In this document: piece after piece, positions 1 through 9,699 of the stretch
Layout: each line of letters opens with the position of its first letter
Position numbering within the stretch: the first letter of the stretch is position 1
From: Prorocentrum cordatum
Lineage: Eukaryota > Sar > Dinophyceae > Prorocentrales > Prorocentraceae
Reading direction: 5' to 3'
Assembly (NCBI GenBank): GCA_963575745.1
Contig: CAUYUJ010010391.1
Span: 126,001 to 190,000 of the forward strand
Length of the DNA stretch: 64,000 bases
Notes under the pieces: model-generated
The model's input: only the letters and a program-made list of their open reading frames with translations
What the model was told of the DNA's origin: nothing
Database searches by the model: none
Made by a program: the position numbers and the translations under genes

Positions 1-881
1 GAGCAGCGACCCGAGCACGCTGGGCAGCCAACGCCCCCACGGCCGACGTGCGCTGCGTGCGGGCGCCCGACTCGCCCGTCGACCGCGCACCCATCGGCTC
101 CACGCAAGAGCGCGCCTGGGCAAGAGTTGCATTTGGTGCGCGGCTCGGCGGGGGCGCGGGGTGGCCAAGCTGGAGCGCGCAAGCCACTGTTGTCGCATCG
201 CATCCGGCCATCTGCGGGCCTCACTGTGCCCGCACCCGAGGACCCTCCAGCGAAACGTCACTCTTACGTATAGCCGACCAGTGGAGCTTTGACCACGTCC
301 CGCGGGCGCGGCCGGGCCCTGGTGCTCAGCGCCGACCCCCTCCAGGAAGGGTTTTTAGCAAGGTGAAGGGGGGATTCCCCCAGGCCCCCCCTCAAGTTTC
401 TCTCTCCCGCGAATACTACTTTTCCAACATTCTTGCCCTCAATCTGGTCGGACAGCATCAGCTTGCAGTGATTACCCCCATGATCCCTAAAAGTAATTGC
501 CGCCCGCCAGGGATTGAAACGACTGAAGGGATGCCGTCAGGGAAGAATACTGCATACCTTTACAGCACCAGGCAGAGGTGGGAAGCACGCGCCAGCGAGA
601 GGCGCATGCCTCGACAGTCGGACAGCTCGTGCGGGTCCCTCTGTCTGATACGAGGCGGTGCGGAGTTGCAGAGAAGCTGAAGAAGCTATGCAATTATGCC
701 ATTCGCGACGGCGATGATGACGATTGAGGCGGGGGGCAGTGGCGGCTGCGGCGACCCCCAGCGCAGCCTACGCCCCCCCCCCCTGGCCAGTGCACGAGGA
801 GGATCAACGAGCGAGGAGGATCGAGGAGGCTCGATCTGAGGGAGAGGGGGGAGGAGGAGGAAGAGCATGAGGAAGGCTGCC
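1..881. other. GC-rich stretch, no recognisable gene
   Basis: Open frames are present on both strands, but their translations are arginine/proline/glycine-rich, match no family I know and look like the by-product of high GC. A polypyrimidine/C run lies at about 772-782 and a G-rich stretch at 839-870. This is the region downstream of the HMG gene on its strand, so it may hold that gene's 3' UTR. I saw no polyadenylation signal I would trust. Confidence 0.5.
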
Positions 882-1709
882 TCACTTGGCTTTCCCCGTG
901 CTGACAACCTTCTTCTCCTTAGCTGCCTTCGCCGCCTGGGCCTTCTTCTTCTTGGCCAGGGTCTCCGCCGCCTTAGCCTTGAGCGCGGCAGCCTTGGCCC
1001 TCTTCTTGTCCGCCGCGGCTGCCTTTTGTGCGGCCTTCTTCTCCGCGGCGGCGGCCTTCTTGGCCTTCAGCGCGTCCTTCTTCTTCTGGGCGGCCGCCTT
1101 CTTTTTTTCCGCCTCGGCCTTCCTCTTGAGCGCCGCGGCCTCCTTGGCGGCCTTCTTCTCCTCGAGCTTCTCCGACATGGTCTTGATGCCGACTTTGGCC
1201 TTCCACTCCTCCTCTTTTCCAGTTGCAACGTATGCCTTCATTTTCTCTGCGTATCGTGCCTTGTCCAGCTCGTACGCCTCGTTGTATGGCTTCCGCTGCG
1301 CCTCCGACATGCCCTTCCAGGAGTCACTCGCCTCCTTCGTTAGGACCGTCGGCTTAGCGTCTTTGTTTTGCTCCCTCTTCTCAGCCACAAACCGCAGGAA
1401 ACCTGTGAGTGGTCTCTTGGGTTTGTCTGGGTCTCGCTTGAACGCGTCCTTCTTCCCTGAAGACACGTACTGATCGTAAGCACTCCTGTACACCACCGCC
1501 TCCTTTTCGTAGGCGGCCTCGTAGGGCTTCTTGCGCTCCGCGGGCAGCGCCTTCCACTCGGCTCCCGCCGCCTTCATGAGGTCCTTCCCGGAAAGGTCGG
1601 CAGGCTTCTGCGAACGGAACTCACTCAGGAATCGCAGATACGCGCTCGTGGGCCTCTTGGGCCTGTCCGGGTCCACCCGCCTCTGCGCGGCCAGGCCCCT
1701 GCAGGCCAC
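882..1709 (-). CDS. Tandem HMG-box protein with Lys/Ala-rich tail (5' end incomplete)
   Basis: About 275 codons. HMG box 1 covers roughly residues 17-82 (starts RPKRPTSAYLRF, contains GAEWKALPAERKKPYE) and box 2 roughly 96-161 (KPKRPLTGFLRF, SDSWKGMSEAQRKPYNEAY). Residues 165-275 are almost only K, A and E, like a histone H1 tail. HMG boxes bend DNA by minor-groove binding; two boxes in tandem recall TFAM/Abf2 and HMGB proteins, so it could act in nuclear chromatin or organelle nucleoids. The first codon of the open frame at 1707-1709 is GTG, not ATG, and the frame stays open without any ATG upstream to a stop near 1792. The likely explanation is a splice acceptor: on the coding strand AG dinucleotides follow a CCTGC and a GCAGAG just before the first box, with the first exon further upstream. 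Box assignments are sure; localisation is inference. Confidence 0.85.
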   Translation of the reverse strand: MACRGLAAQRRVDPDRPKRPTSAYLRFLSEFRSQKPADLSGKDLMKAAGAEWKALPAERKKPYEAAYEKEAVVYRSAYDQYVSSGKKDAFKRDPDKPKRPLTGFLRFVAEKREQNKDAKPTVLTKEASDSWKGMSEAQRKPYNEAYELDKARYAEKMKAYVATGKEEEWKAKVGIKTMSEKLEEKKAAKEAAALKRKAEAEKKKAAAQKKKDALKAKKAAAAEKKAAQKAAAADKKRAKAAALKAKAAETLAKKKKAQAAKAAKEKKVVSTGKAK

Positions 1710-1937
1710 GAGCCAGGCCGCGTGTGGCTGGAGAGCAGGTCCGGGCGCGACGGGGGGAAGACCCAGACATGCGACGCCCTGATTGTCTCAGCGCGGCCTC
1801 CCCGGAAGCCCAGACCCTTTCCCCGGGGCCGACCTCGACGGTCCCGGGGCCGGGCGACGGCCCCCATGGTGCCGAAAACAACGCAAAGCTTGCCGTCCTG
1901 CGAGTCCCCAATCAGTGCTTGCACTAAAGGGGTCCCA
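1710..1937. other. Possible intron upstream of the HMG gene
   Basis: No ATG is in frame with the HMG protein here, so if that gene is real this stretch is probably intron or 5' UTR on the minus strand. No exon 1 could be identified. Confidence 0.3.
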
Positions 1938-2128
1938 GCGTGACTACCTACCAGACCACCCCAACCCAACCCGAAGACCCAAATTTGACCCGAATTTCTG
2001 GTTGGGGAGGGTACGGGTTCCATGTGTTTTTTCAACGTTCTCCGACCCCCCCCCCACTGGAAATGGAGGGCAAATTGAGGCCTTCGGGTTGGGTTGGGGT
2101 GCTCTGGTAGGTGGTGACAGCGGAAGTT
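1938..2128. repeat. MITE-like foldback element, ~190 bp
   Basis: The left arm (about 1941-1985) and right arm (about 2078-2127) are inverted copies. Both contain CTACCAGA(C/G)CACCCCAACC followed by CAACCCGAAG, with one mismatch over 29 bases and a looser match out to about 45. About 90 bases of loop lie between. There is no coding capacity. Structure and size fit a non-autonomous foldback or MITE. I could not define a target-site duplication. Confidence 0.65.
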
Positions 2129-2696
2129 GAGAGCTTTGGCGAAAGCTTCCCGCCGATTTTGGTAGCAGGCCGGGTTCCCGGCTTCCTGCAGGGGTTCCCG
2201 GTTATATAGGCTCCGGGCCGATTTCGGTGGGTTCTGGGTTCCCGGGCTCCCGGGTTCTCGGTCGATCTCCTCAGCGAAAACCATCCACTGATTGGGGTGT
2301 TTCTCTGGTGTAATTCCTCTTGAGCCTGGAACGCGCCTCCTGGACGAGCTGCACGCAGCTCGTCCCGACGCCGTCCCTTCGGCGGCGCCGATGTGGTCTG
2401 CCGAGCTCATCGTCGCCGCCTGTCGCCTCAAGAGCAAACCAAGACAGTCCCAACCAGAAATGTTCTAAGAACATTTCGTGGAAGCCACAAAAGGTTCTTA
2501 AAACATTGCTTGGTAGGGCTATAGGCACGCCAGGACGCTTTGCCACTGCTTGATTTTAACGACGCGACCATGTCTGGGGAGGAAGGGCAGCCGCCGCGTG
2601 CCACAGGGGCCCGCGCAGGCCGGCGGGCGCTGGCGGCGGAGCCCGGGCGGCGGCCGCCGCCCCGCGGCTCGCCCACCAGCTCTGGACACCTCCTTG
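2129..2696. other. No recognisable gene
   Basis: Holds a short run of related GGGTTCCCGG-type motifs at about 2168-2265 and otherwise nothing recognised. The HMG gene's first exon could lie here on the minus strand but cannot be picked out. Confidence 0.35.
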
Positions 2697-2948
2697 CTGG
2701 GCACGGTTTCCACCACCGCCACAATGAGTAGTATGAGGAGGAGGAGGAGGAGGAGGAGGAGGAGGAGGAGGAGGAGGAGGAGGAGGAGGAGGAGGAGGAG
2801 GAGGAGGAGGAGGAGGAGGAGGAGGAGGAGGAGGAGAGGAGGAGGAGGAGGAGGAGGAGGAGGAGGAGGAGGAGGAGGAGGAGGAGGAGGAGGAGCCCCT
2901 CCCCCTCCAACTTATGGTGATGGTGGTGGTGGAAAACAGGCCCATCAC
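2697..2948. repeat. Foldback element with GAG/GGA microsatellite core, copy 1
   Basis: The left arm (2697-2730, TTTCCACCACCGCCACAATG) and right arm (2895-2948, ending TGGAAAACAGGCCCATC) are inverted relatives. They enclose an almost pure GGA repeat of about 160 bases (2735-2893). The right arm contains CCCCCTCCAACTTATGG. The same arms flank another GGA tract at 17980-18187, so this is a dispersed element and not a stand-alone microsatellite. Frames reading through it give poly-Glu, poly-Arg or poly-Ser and are not genes. Confidence 0.7.
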
Positions 2949-3079
2949 TCCTGGCCGGCGGCCCAGGCGAGCGGCCATCTGTGCGCGCGCCGCGCCGGAC
3001 GCCATCGGCCAAGCGGCGCCCCAGGGGAGAAGGGCACGCGGCGGCGAAGCCCGCGAGCCGGCGGCCTGCACCTACAAGC

Positions 3080-3100
3080 CTTGAGCCAAGATGGCGACGG
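3080..3100 (-). other. Relict dinoflagellate spliced leader (candidate 2)
   Basis: Read on the minus strand, the 21 bases match the core of the dinoflagellate spliced leader (CCGTAGCCATTTTGG followed by CTCAAG) at 19 positions; the differences are T to G in GTAG and T to C in the T run. An SL sequence in genomic DNA is the hallmark of a trans-spliced mRNA copied back into the genome. The minus-strand sequence downstream (towards 2560) is open but unrecognised. Gene fragments of the form CCAAGATGGC are common in this window, so chance is less excluded here than at 53722-53742. Confidence 0.45.
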
Positions 3101-4484
3101 GAAAAGACCCACGTTCAAGGTTTGATTGTTTGGAGGGTTCGATGCGTTGTCTTTCTGGAGCCCTCCCAAACACCCTTCTCGTTTTTCTTTTGGGGGGGGA
3201 TAGGGGTGATGTGCCTCCAGAAGATCCCCCCGCAAGGGGTCGGTTTGGGAGGTTTTGTGACTGGGGTTTCGGTCCCCGGGGGACGGCCGCTGCCCGGTGC
3301 CCTGCCGCCCGGCCTCCTCCGCCTCTCCCGCCCATCCTTCGCCTCCCCCCAGACATACTCTGATGCGCTTTTGTTCAAGCCGCGGCCCCTGAACTCCCGA
3401 GTCAGGGATCCATTTCTGGTGGCCCTGGGGCCCGGCATCGTGAGCCCCGGAAGCCCAGATCGAAGAAAAAACGCCACTTGACAAAACGATGTCGCCGGAA
3501 ATCTGGGCTTGCGCCCGCCTGCAGCTGACGTCCCCCTGGCCTCCTCCGCCGCGCCCGTCCCCACCGAATGAGGAGACGGTCTGAACATCGATGGGACAAG
3601 GCAGCTCTGAAGTCCCGGAAGCGTGGGGCGAAGCCTTGATTTTCTGGCTGGTGCCACGTGCCCTCCCCAGCCTGGTTCGCCTCCGACCCTTCCCGCTCCT
3701 CTTGCGCTGTCGTCTACGTGCGACTGGCCCTGGCCAGGAGCGGCCGCTGGTGCGGACAATGTTTGTGTTACTTCTGGGTCACGGTCGCTGCCCGGGGGGG
3801 GGATTGAGGCTCCGGGTAACGGTTCCGGTTGGGCGGAGCGGGGCACGTCGGGGCGGGGGGGGCGCTGTGCGCGAGCACCAATGTGTGAGGGGCTCAGGCC
3901 CCCCCTACTTCATGACAGCTTGTGATGAAGGAAAACAACCCAGGGGCGTGATATAGAAAATGGTTTCCCTGCTCGGGCGAGTCGCGGGGCAACGCCCGCC
4001 AAAGTGAAACACATCACGGCGGCGCCGGTGATTAGCGCCGACACCCGGCCGACAGTTGGAGGGCGACAGGCGCGACGCAAGCGGCGCTGTTCCTGCATGG
4101 TGGACATCGTCGCCGCCGCTACAGTGGGGCGCTTCGGCCAAAATTGCTATAGACAAAAAAGAAAGACGAGGCGGGAGGAAGAGGCGCCTCACAGCTGGCG
4201 TGCGGTGATTGCGTGAGTACAAGCAAGATAAGGGGGGAGGGGGAAGGAGCGACAGGGCAGGCGGCAAGTGTTCCTCCTTCTCCTTCTCCGAGCCTTCTCC
4301 CCCCTTCCCCGCCCCCCCTCCACAACAATATGTCCTATGGGCCATGGGGGGGTGTTGCGTGGACCCGGTGTGGTCGACCACGGCGATGGCAGCAGACAGG
4401 GCCGACGACGAGACGACCGACGACGCGCTCGCGCACGCTGCGGATGCCCCATGGGTACTGGGGGGTGATGCGAAGGGCTGCCGT
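3101..4484. other. No recognisable gene; small hairpin
   Basis: A perfect 10-base inverted repeat lies at 3451-3460 / 3501-3510 (AAGCCCAGAT and its complement). G runs occur at 3794-3800 and 3858-3864. Several open frames overlap on both strands, but none shows a family signature. Confidence 0.4.
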
Positions 4485-4574
4485 GGAGGACGAGGACAAG
4501 GATGAGGACGACGATGAGGAAGAGGACGAGGGCGAGGAGAAGAAGGAGAAGGAGGAGGAGGAGGACGACGAGGG

Positions 4575-4647
<73 letters not shown>

Positions 4648-4735
4648 ACGACGACGACAACGATGACGACGACGACGAGGACGGCGGCGGCGGCGGCGGC
4701 GACGGCGATGGCGACGGCGACTGCGGACGACGACG
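4485..4735. repeat. GAC/GAG trinucleotide tract
   Basis: Starts as GAGGAC-type repeats, becomes nearly pure GAC from about 4571 to 4637, then degenerates into GGC/GAC variants. Similar shorter GAC runs recur to about 4910. Reading frames through it give poly-Thr, poly-Asp/Glu or poly-Val and are not credited as genes. Confidence 0.85.
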
Positions 4736-5889
4736 AACGCTCTGCGGATGGCCGGTTGTGGGGGGGCTGCTGCTGCGCAGGCCCGCTGTTATCGACGACG
4801 GCGACGGCGACGACGGCGGATGACGATGCACTGCGGTTGGCCCAGGGGGATGGGGGGGTGTTGCTGCGCAGGTCGGCTGTGGTTGACGAAAACAACGACG
4901 AGAACGACGACTGTGGCACGTCTGTAGGCAGCCTGAGAAAGGAGAGACTTTGCCTGGGATGTATAAGATCACAATTGCAACTTCGATGCAAAACGCAATC
5001 GTTTTTAGGCTGCCGCGCAGAGGGGGTACGCGATCCGCTCGGCGTCGCTGGCGCCGAGCCCCTGGCGCGCGCGATTAAACAAATAGTTTCGCACCTCGCG
5101 GGTTCTATGCATCAGCCTCGGAGAGGGGTGGGGGGCCTGGAAGGGTGCGTCATTTTGTTAACCACAAGCTGATCTTGCGATCGTTATCGTTACCTTGTGG
5201 GGTGGGGTGGGGAGGTGTTGGCCCGGGTAACGGCCGTTACGCGGCAGAGGGTAACGAAACAAGCGCAGCTTTCGGGGGCCGTGGGGAGGCCAGATCCAAG
5301 CGCGCAAGCTAATGCTGGGTCAACCCTGTGGGCCCGCACTTACGCGCAGCCGAAGGTCCACCTCCACCTCTGCGCCGCACCCGGCCGGCGAGCAGTCCAT
5401 CCCCCGTGTGGGGGCGGGGGGGGCAGCGCCCCCTCGCCCGCCCTCGATGTTTTCAGCACGAGGCGCAGCCCCAGAGACCAGAGACACTTCTCCCCACGCG
5501 TCAGCCGACTCAGTGGTCAAATCGCGCTGCAACAAAAAACGTGGAATCAAACCGTAGAGTTGGAGCCTTGGACATGGGTACTAACACCAGCACAGGGGTT
5601 TGGCTCTGCCAGGGGAAGATAATCCTAGAGTTTGGCGTTGGTCTTCTTTCGGCCATCTAGGAAGCCAAAATATGACCACTGTGACGGAGATCGGGATCAT
5701 CTTCCCTCAGTGGAGGCACGCGTCCAATATGGGTGCTGGTGTCAACCTCTTGGCCTCCGACAGGGAGGTCCCCTTCCCGTCGTCCTCGATGCTGGGCAGC
5801 CGCGCCGCGAAGGCCTCGGTGGTCAGCTCGCCGCCGGGCACGAAGCCGTCGGCGCCTGGGTCCGCGGCCGCCAAGGGAAGGCGGCAGCT
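4736..5889. other. No recognisable gene
   Basis: Contains degenerate GAC repeats to about 4910, two copies of a GGGGGG(C/T)TGCTGCGCAGG motif (about 4760 and 4853), and a 14-base palindrome GTAACGGCCGTTAC at about 5226-5239. Open frames are unrecognised. Confidence 0.4.
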
Positions 5890-5997
5890 CGTTTTTCTAA
5901 CCAACCTGTGGTGTTGGGTCTTCGTTTTGAAGAGACGGTCCCCGAGTTCCTCCTCCCTCCTCCCTCCCCCTCCTCCCCCTCCTCCCCCCCGCCCAGC
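5890..5997 (-). repeat. Composite repeat, conserved block + CTC tract, copy at 6 kb
   Basis: On the minus strand 5890-5943 reads as GACCGTCTCTTCAAAACGAA followed by GACCCAACACCACAGG, the same block found at about 8046-8102, 14271-14332 and 33604-33653. A CTC/CCT tract follows (5944-5993) and then the satellite-type sequence GCTTCGTGGCCCCATAGG. Block, tract and satellite lie in the same order at the other loci. Confidence 0.65.
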
Positions 5998-6624
5998 GCA
6001 GCGCTTCGTGGCCCCATAGGGAGCTTCACCGAAGAAGATATTCACAATTGCGGTACCCACAACTGCATATGGTTGGGTCCTTCGCCAAGATAATTTTCAA
6101 TATTTCCTGGATGTTAGTTTTCCGCCCCTGTTCCCCTAATTCCAAGTGTTCTAACGCAAGTCAGCGTTCAATTGTGCTCGTGTTTACTTTCCTTCCTCAA
6201 GCACAGTACCTGGGTCGGATGCGAGGGTCTGATCTGGCCTGGTGAGTCGCAGGCTGCGGGCAGCCCATAAACGCGTGCGACGGCATGCAGATCGGCGCGT
6301 CTGCGCGCTCGCCCACGCATGTGAAATCAAACATCGTGCGAGCGTTGCCTCGAAGAAAGCAGTGACACAGGAAGGTAGATAGAGGGGGGCACACCCAGGC
6401 AGGCGTCCGCCCATATCATGTTCTCAATCCGCGGGTGGTTTTCGTTCCAGATCCATCTTTGATGACCCTCAAACCCGATACTGGGCCCAGGAGGCTGAAA
6501 CCCAGGAAAACACGATGCATTGAACAAATTATCCTGGCGAAGGACCCAATCATATGCAGTTGTGGGTGCCGCAATTGTGAATATCTTCTTCGGTGAAGCT
6601 CTCTATTTGGCCACGAAGCGCTGC
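5998..6624. repeat. Large inverted repeat, ~98-bp arms
   Basis: Arms at 5998-6096 and 6527-6624 are inverted copies with about 6 mismatches (about 94% by eye). Each includes the satellite motif CGCTTCGTGGCC and a stretch GAAGAAGATATTCACAATTG. About 430 bases of unrecognised, lower-GC sequence lie between. The right arm runs straight into the satellite array at 6590-7985. Confidence 0.75.
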
Positions 6625-7985
6625 ACTGGGTGAGGGTGAACGCATGCGGGCGGTAACACTGAGGCCGCCGGTGGAGCTCCCTATGGGGCCACGAAGCGCT
6701 GTACTGGGTGGGTGAAAATGCCAAATTGGATTTCCGGGGCGCGTGTGGACGGTCCCACTGGGGGCTTCGGTGGAGTTCCCTATGGGGCCACGAAGCGCTG
6801 CACCGGGTGGGTGAAAATGCAAAATTGGCCTTCCGGGGCGCATGCGGACGGTGGCACTGGGGGCTTCGGTGGAGCTCCCTATGGGGCCACGAAGCGCTGC
6901 ATTGGGTGGTGAAAATGCCAAATTGGGCTACCTGGACGCATGCGGACGGTGACACTAAGGGCTCTGGCGGAGCTCCCTATGGGGCCACGAAACAATGTAC
7001 TGGGTATTTGAAAATGCGAAACTGGGTTTTCGGGACGCATGCGGACGGTGGCGCTGGCGCCTTCGGAGCTTCCTATGGGGCCTCGAAGCGCTGTATTGGG
7101 TGGTTGAACATGCCGAATTAGATTTCCGGGGCGCATGCGGACGGTCCCACTGAGGGTTTCGGTGGAGCTCCCTATGGGGCCACAAAACGCTGTACTGGGT
7201 GGGTGAAAATGCCGACTGGGATTTCTGGGCCGCATGCGGACGGTCCCACTGGCGCCTTCGGTGGAGCTCCCATGGGGCCACGAAGCGCTGTACTGGGTGG
7301 GTGAAAATGCCCAATTGGATTTCTGGGGCGCATGCGGACGGTCTTACTGGGGGCTTCGGTAGAGCTCCCTGTGGGGCCACGAAACGTTGTACTGGGTGGG
7401 TGAAAATGCCCAACTGGGCTCCAGGGGCGCATGCGGACGGTGGCACTGGGGGCTTCGGTGGAGCTCCCTATGGGGCCACGAAGCGTTGCATGAGGGCGTG
7501 AAAATGTCAAATTGGGTTTCCGGGGCGCGTGCGGACGGTCTTACTGGGGGCTTCGGTAGAGCTCCCTGTGGGGCCACGAAACGTTGTACTGGGTGGGTGA
7601 AAATGCCCAACTGGGCTCCAGGGGCGCATGCGGACGGTGGCACTGGGGGCTTCGGTGGAGCTCCCTATGGGGCCACGAAGCGTTGCATGAGGGCGTGAAA
7701 ATGTCAAATTGGGTTTCCGGGGCGCGTGCGGACGGTGGCACTGGGGCCTTCGGTGGAGCTCCCCATGGGGCCACGAAGCGGTGTTCTGGGTGGGTGAAAA
7801 TAAAAGTTCCGGGACGCATACGGACGGTGGCACTGGGGGCTTCGGTGGAGCTCCCATGGGACCACGAAACGCTGCAACGTGTGGGTGAAAATGCCAAATT
7901 GGATGTTTCCGGGACGCACGCGGACGGTGGCAATGACGCCGTCGGTGGAGTTCCCTATGGGCCACGAAGCGCTGTACTGGGTGGG
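6590..7985 (+). repeat. Satellite array, ~15 units of ~97 bp
   Basis: Tandem units carry GGAGCTCCCTATGGGGCCAC, then GAAGCGCTG, TGGGTGGGTGAAAATGCC, and a GCATGCGGACGGT segment. I count 15 occurrences of the GGCCACGAAGCG-type motif. Units differ by substitutions and small indels except for one exact higher-order duplication (7334-7727). The translated frames repeat the peptide GAPYGATKRC but shift with unit length, so I do not treat them as a gene. Confidence 0.9.
7334..7727 (+). repeat. Exact 197-bp higher-order duplication within the satellite
   Basis: 7334-7530 and 7531-7727 read identically by eye, each holding two satellite units. The surrounding units are diverged, so this dimer arose by a recent unequal exchange or is an assembly duplication. 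Confidence 0.85.
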
Positions 7986-7995
7986 TGAAACGCAG

Positions 7996-8102
7996 GGAGG
8001 AGGAGGGGGAGGAGGGGGAGGGAGGAAGGAGGGAGGAGAAACGCGGGGACCGTCTCTTCAAAACGAGGACCCAACACCACAGGATGGTTGGAAAAACAAA
8101 TT
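7996..8102 (+). repeat. Composite repeat, GGA tract + conserved block, copy at 8 kb
   Basis: A GGAGGA/GGAAGG tract (7996-8037) follows the satellite array. The block CCGTCTCTTCAAAACGAGG plus ACCCAACACCACAGG (about 8049-8083) is next. This is the mirror image of the 6-kb locus. Confidence 0.7.
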
Positions 8103-8335
8103 CCTCGGATTCTCCTCGGATCTCTGGAAAAGATGGGGGGCCACCTCGCTCGGAGACGCCAACATAGATCGCGGGAAGCGCCTGGCGGCCGGGCCGAAAC
8201 CAGCTGCGCGCGGAGATTTCGCCCCCCCCCCCCCCCCCCCCTTTCAGGGGCGTCCAAAAATGGGGCGTCCAAGGAGGGGGCCAATCCCCTCTCTTCTGGG
8301 GGGCGTCTAAGAAGGGGGCGTCCAAGAGGGGGTGT
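8103..8335. repeat. Degenerate hairpin-element remnants and GGGGCGTCC minisatellite
   Basis: About 8103-8130 (CCTCGGATTCTCCTCGGATC) resembles the hairpin family best seen at 12823-13019. About 8196-8220 (GGCCGAAACCAGCTG followed by CGCGCGGAGATTTCG) matches the right arm of the foldback at 12621-12822. A C22 run (8221-8242) follows, then about five copies of a GGGGCGTCCAA motif to about 8330. Confidence 0.5.
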
Positions 8336-8403
8336 TCGCAAAGCATGGTCCGAGGCGTGTGCGCGGCGGGGGGCCAGGGGACGTACTGAGACAGGAAGAG
8401 GCG

Positions 8404-8700
8404 CCATGAGATCTGGGGAGGTTACCACGGCCACCGCCATGAGATCCCCCCCCCCCCTGGTCATCACCCCCCTCTTGGACGGCCCCGAGAACCTCGAACC
8501 TCACCCCCCCTCCTGCTGGCGGGAGCCAGGCGGCCATGGGCCACCTCAGACCCCCAGCCAGCTCCAATCCGAGTCTCGCCATCGCTCGGACGCCCATTCC
8601 CCGTTAATTTTTCGGCTTCGCGCGTGAAATCTCGGGAGAGTATCATGGCCCCCGCCATGACATCCACCCCCCACTGGTCATCACCCCCTCTTGGCCGCTC
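8404..8700 (+). repeat. Direct repeat, ~60 bp, spaced ~220 bp
   Basis: 8415-8478 and 8633-8696 share CGCCATGA(G/C)ATCC, a C run and CTGGTCATCACCCCC followed by CTCTTGG. The sequence between is unrecognised. Confidence 0.6.
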
Positions 8701-9699
8701 CCGATCTTCGTCCGGCCCGCAAATCAGCAGAAAATTCCCAATCCCGCCCCTTCGTCCGCACGAAAAAAAACGAGCGAGTAGGAGGGATAAGTTGCTACGG
8801 TTGCGGCAATCAGTTCAGAGTATATACAAAAAACGCCGGTGCATACTCGCACCCTGCGTCTGCGACAAGTCAAAGATTAATCTCGAGACTCGTGGGAAGA
8901 AGAGAAGGAACAGAAGGAGGAGGCGGTCCTTCGTCGAGCCCCCGCAACAGCTCAGTGTCGAGGTCCGTCCACGTCTCACGGAACGCGAAGATATCTTGCG
9001 CCTCTCCGCCCTTCGCCCCGCAAAAAACGACCATAGTAGCACGGTGCGGGATGAATGTATCTATGTGCGCATATAAGCGTTTACATATACACGCATCCGT
9101 CTATGTCTAATACAACTCATGTGTATCCACCGACCCACCTCGCTTGCAGGGAGTGCAAGGAAGTGTGAGATGATTGGCTGTCTCCTCCCCCCTTTTCCCC
9201 CTCCCCTGGGTCGAAAGTGCTGTTTGAGGGGGGGGGGGGTACCAAGGAGCTCCCCGGCGGCGCACCTCCTGGGCCGTCCGTGCCTCCACTCCCGGACGCC
9301 ACCAGGATGCCCAACACGCTGTCTAAGACGGCTCCAGGAGCGCTCGTAGATGGAGATGGCCAAGGGGCCCCAAGACGGCTCCAAGTGGCCACAGAGCCTG
9401 CCAGGGATACTTCCAAGCCAATTGGTTGTAAATGATGTTTGCCTCCCTTTGCCCTTATTCCGCCGATGGTCTTTGAGGCCTCAAGATGGCTCCAGTATCG
9501 CCCAGGAGGGCCCCAAGAGGAGCCCAGAAGCGCTCAAAGACAGCCCCGAAAACCAACCAAGCCCGCCGCAAGACCGTCTCAAGAGGACTCACGTCCACAT
9601 TGATTGGCCTCAAACTGGGCGACTCTGACTTAGGACCCCCCTCTTCGGATCACTGGCCTCCAGGGTGTTCCGAAGCCCCCGGTGCCTCCCAGCCCCCCG
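8701..9699. other. No recognisable gene
   Basis: A G10 run lies at 9229-9238. From about 9300 to 9640 the sequence takes the CAAGACGGCTCCAAG-type quasi-repeat character found across the window. Open frames show no family signature. Confidence 0.4.

Noticed and set aside
511-520. GGATTGAAAC, resembling the end of some CRISPR repeats
   Set aside because: Occurs once, no spaced repeats nearby, and the genome is eukaryotic.
2735-2893. Frames of 170-190 codons encoding poly-Arg, poly-Ser or poly-Pro
   Set aside because: Entirely produced by the GGA microsatellite; different homopolymers in each frame and strand.
4213-5172. 319-codon Thr/Ala/Glu-rich frame through the GAC tract
   Set aside because: Composition follows the trinucleotide repeat; no domain, and the opposite strand is equally open.
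6416-8346. Overlapping frames with repeated GAPYGATKRC-like peptides
   Set aside because: They arise from satellite units near 96-99 bp; unit length changes shift the frame, and no start or end context supports a protein.
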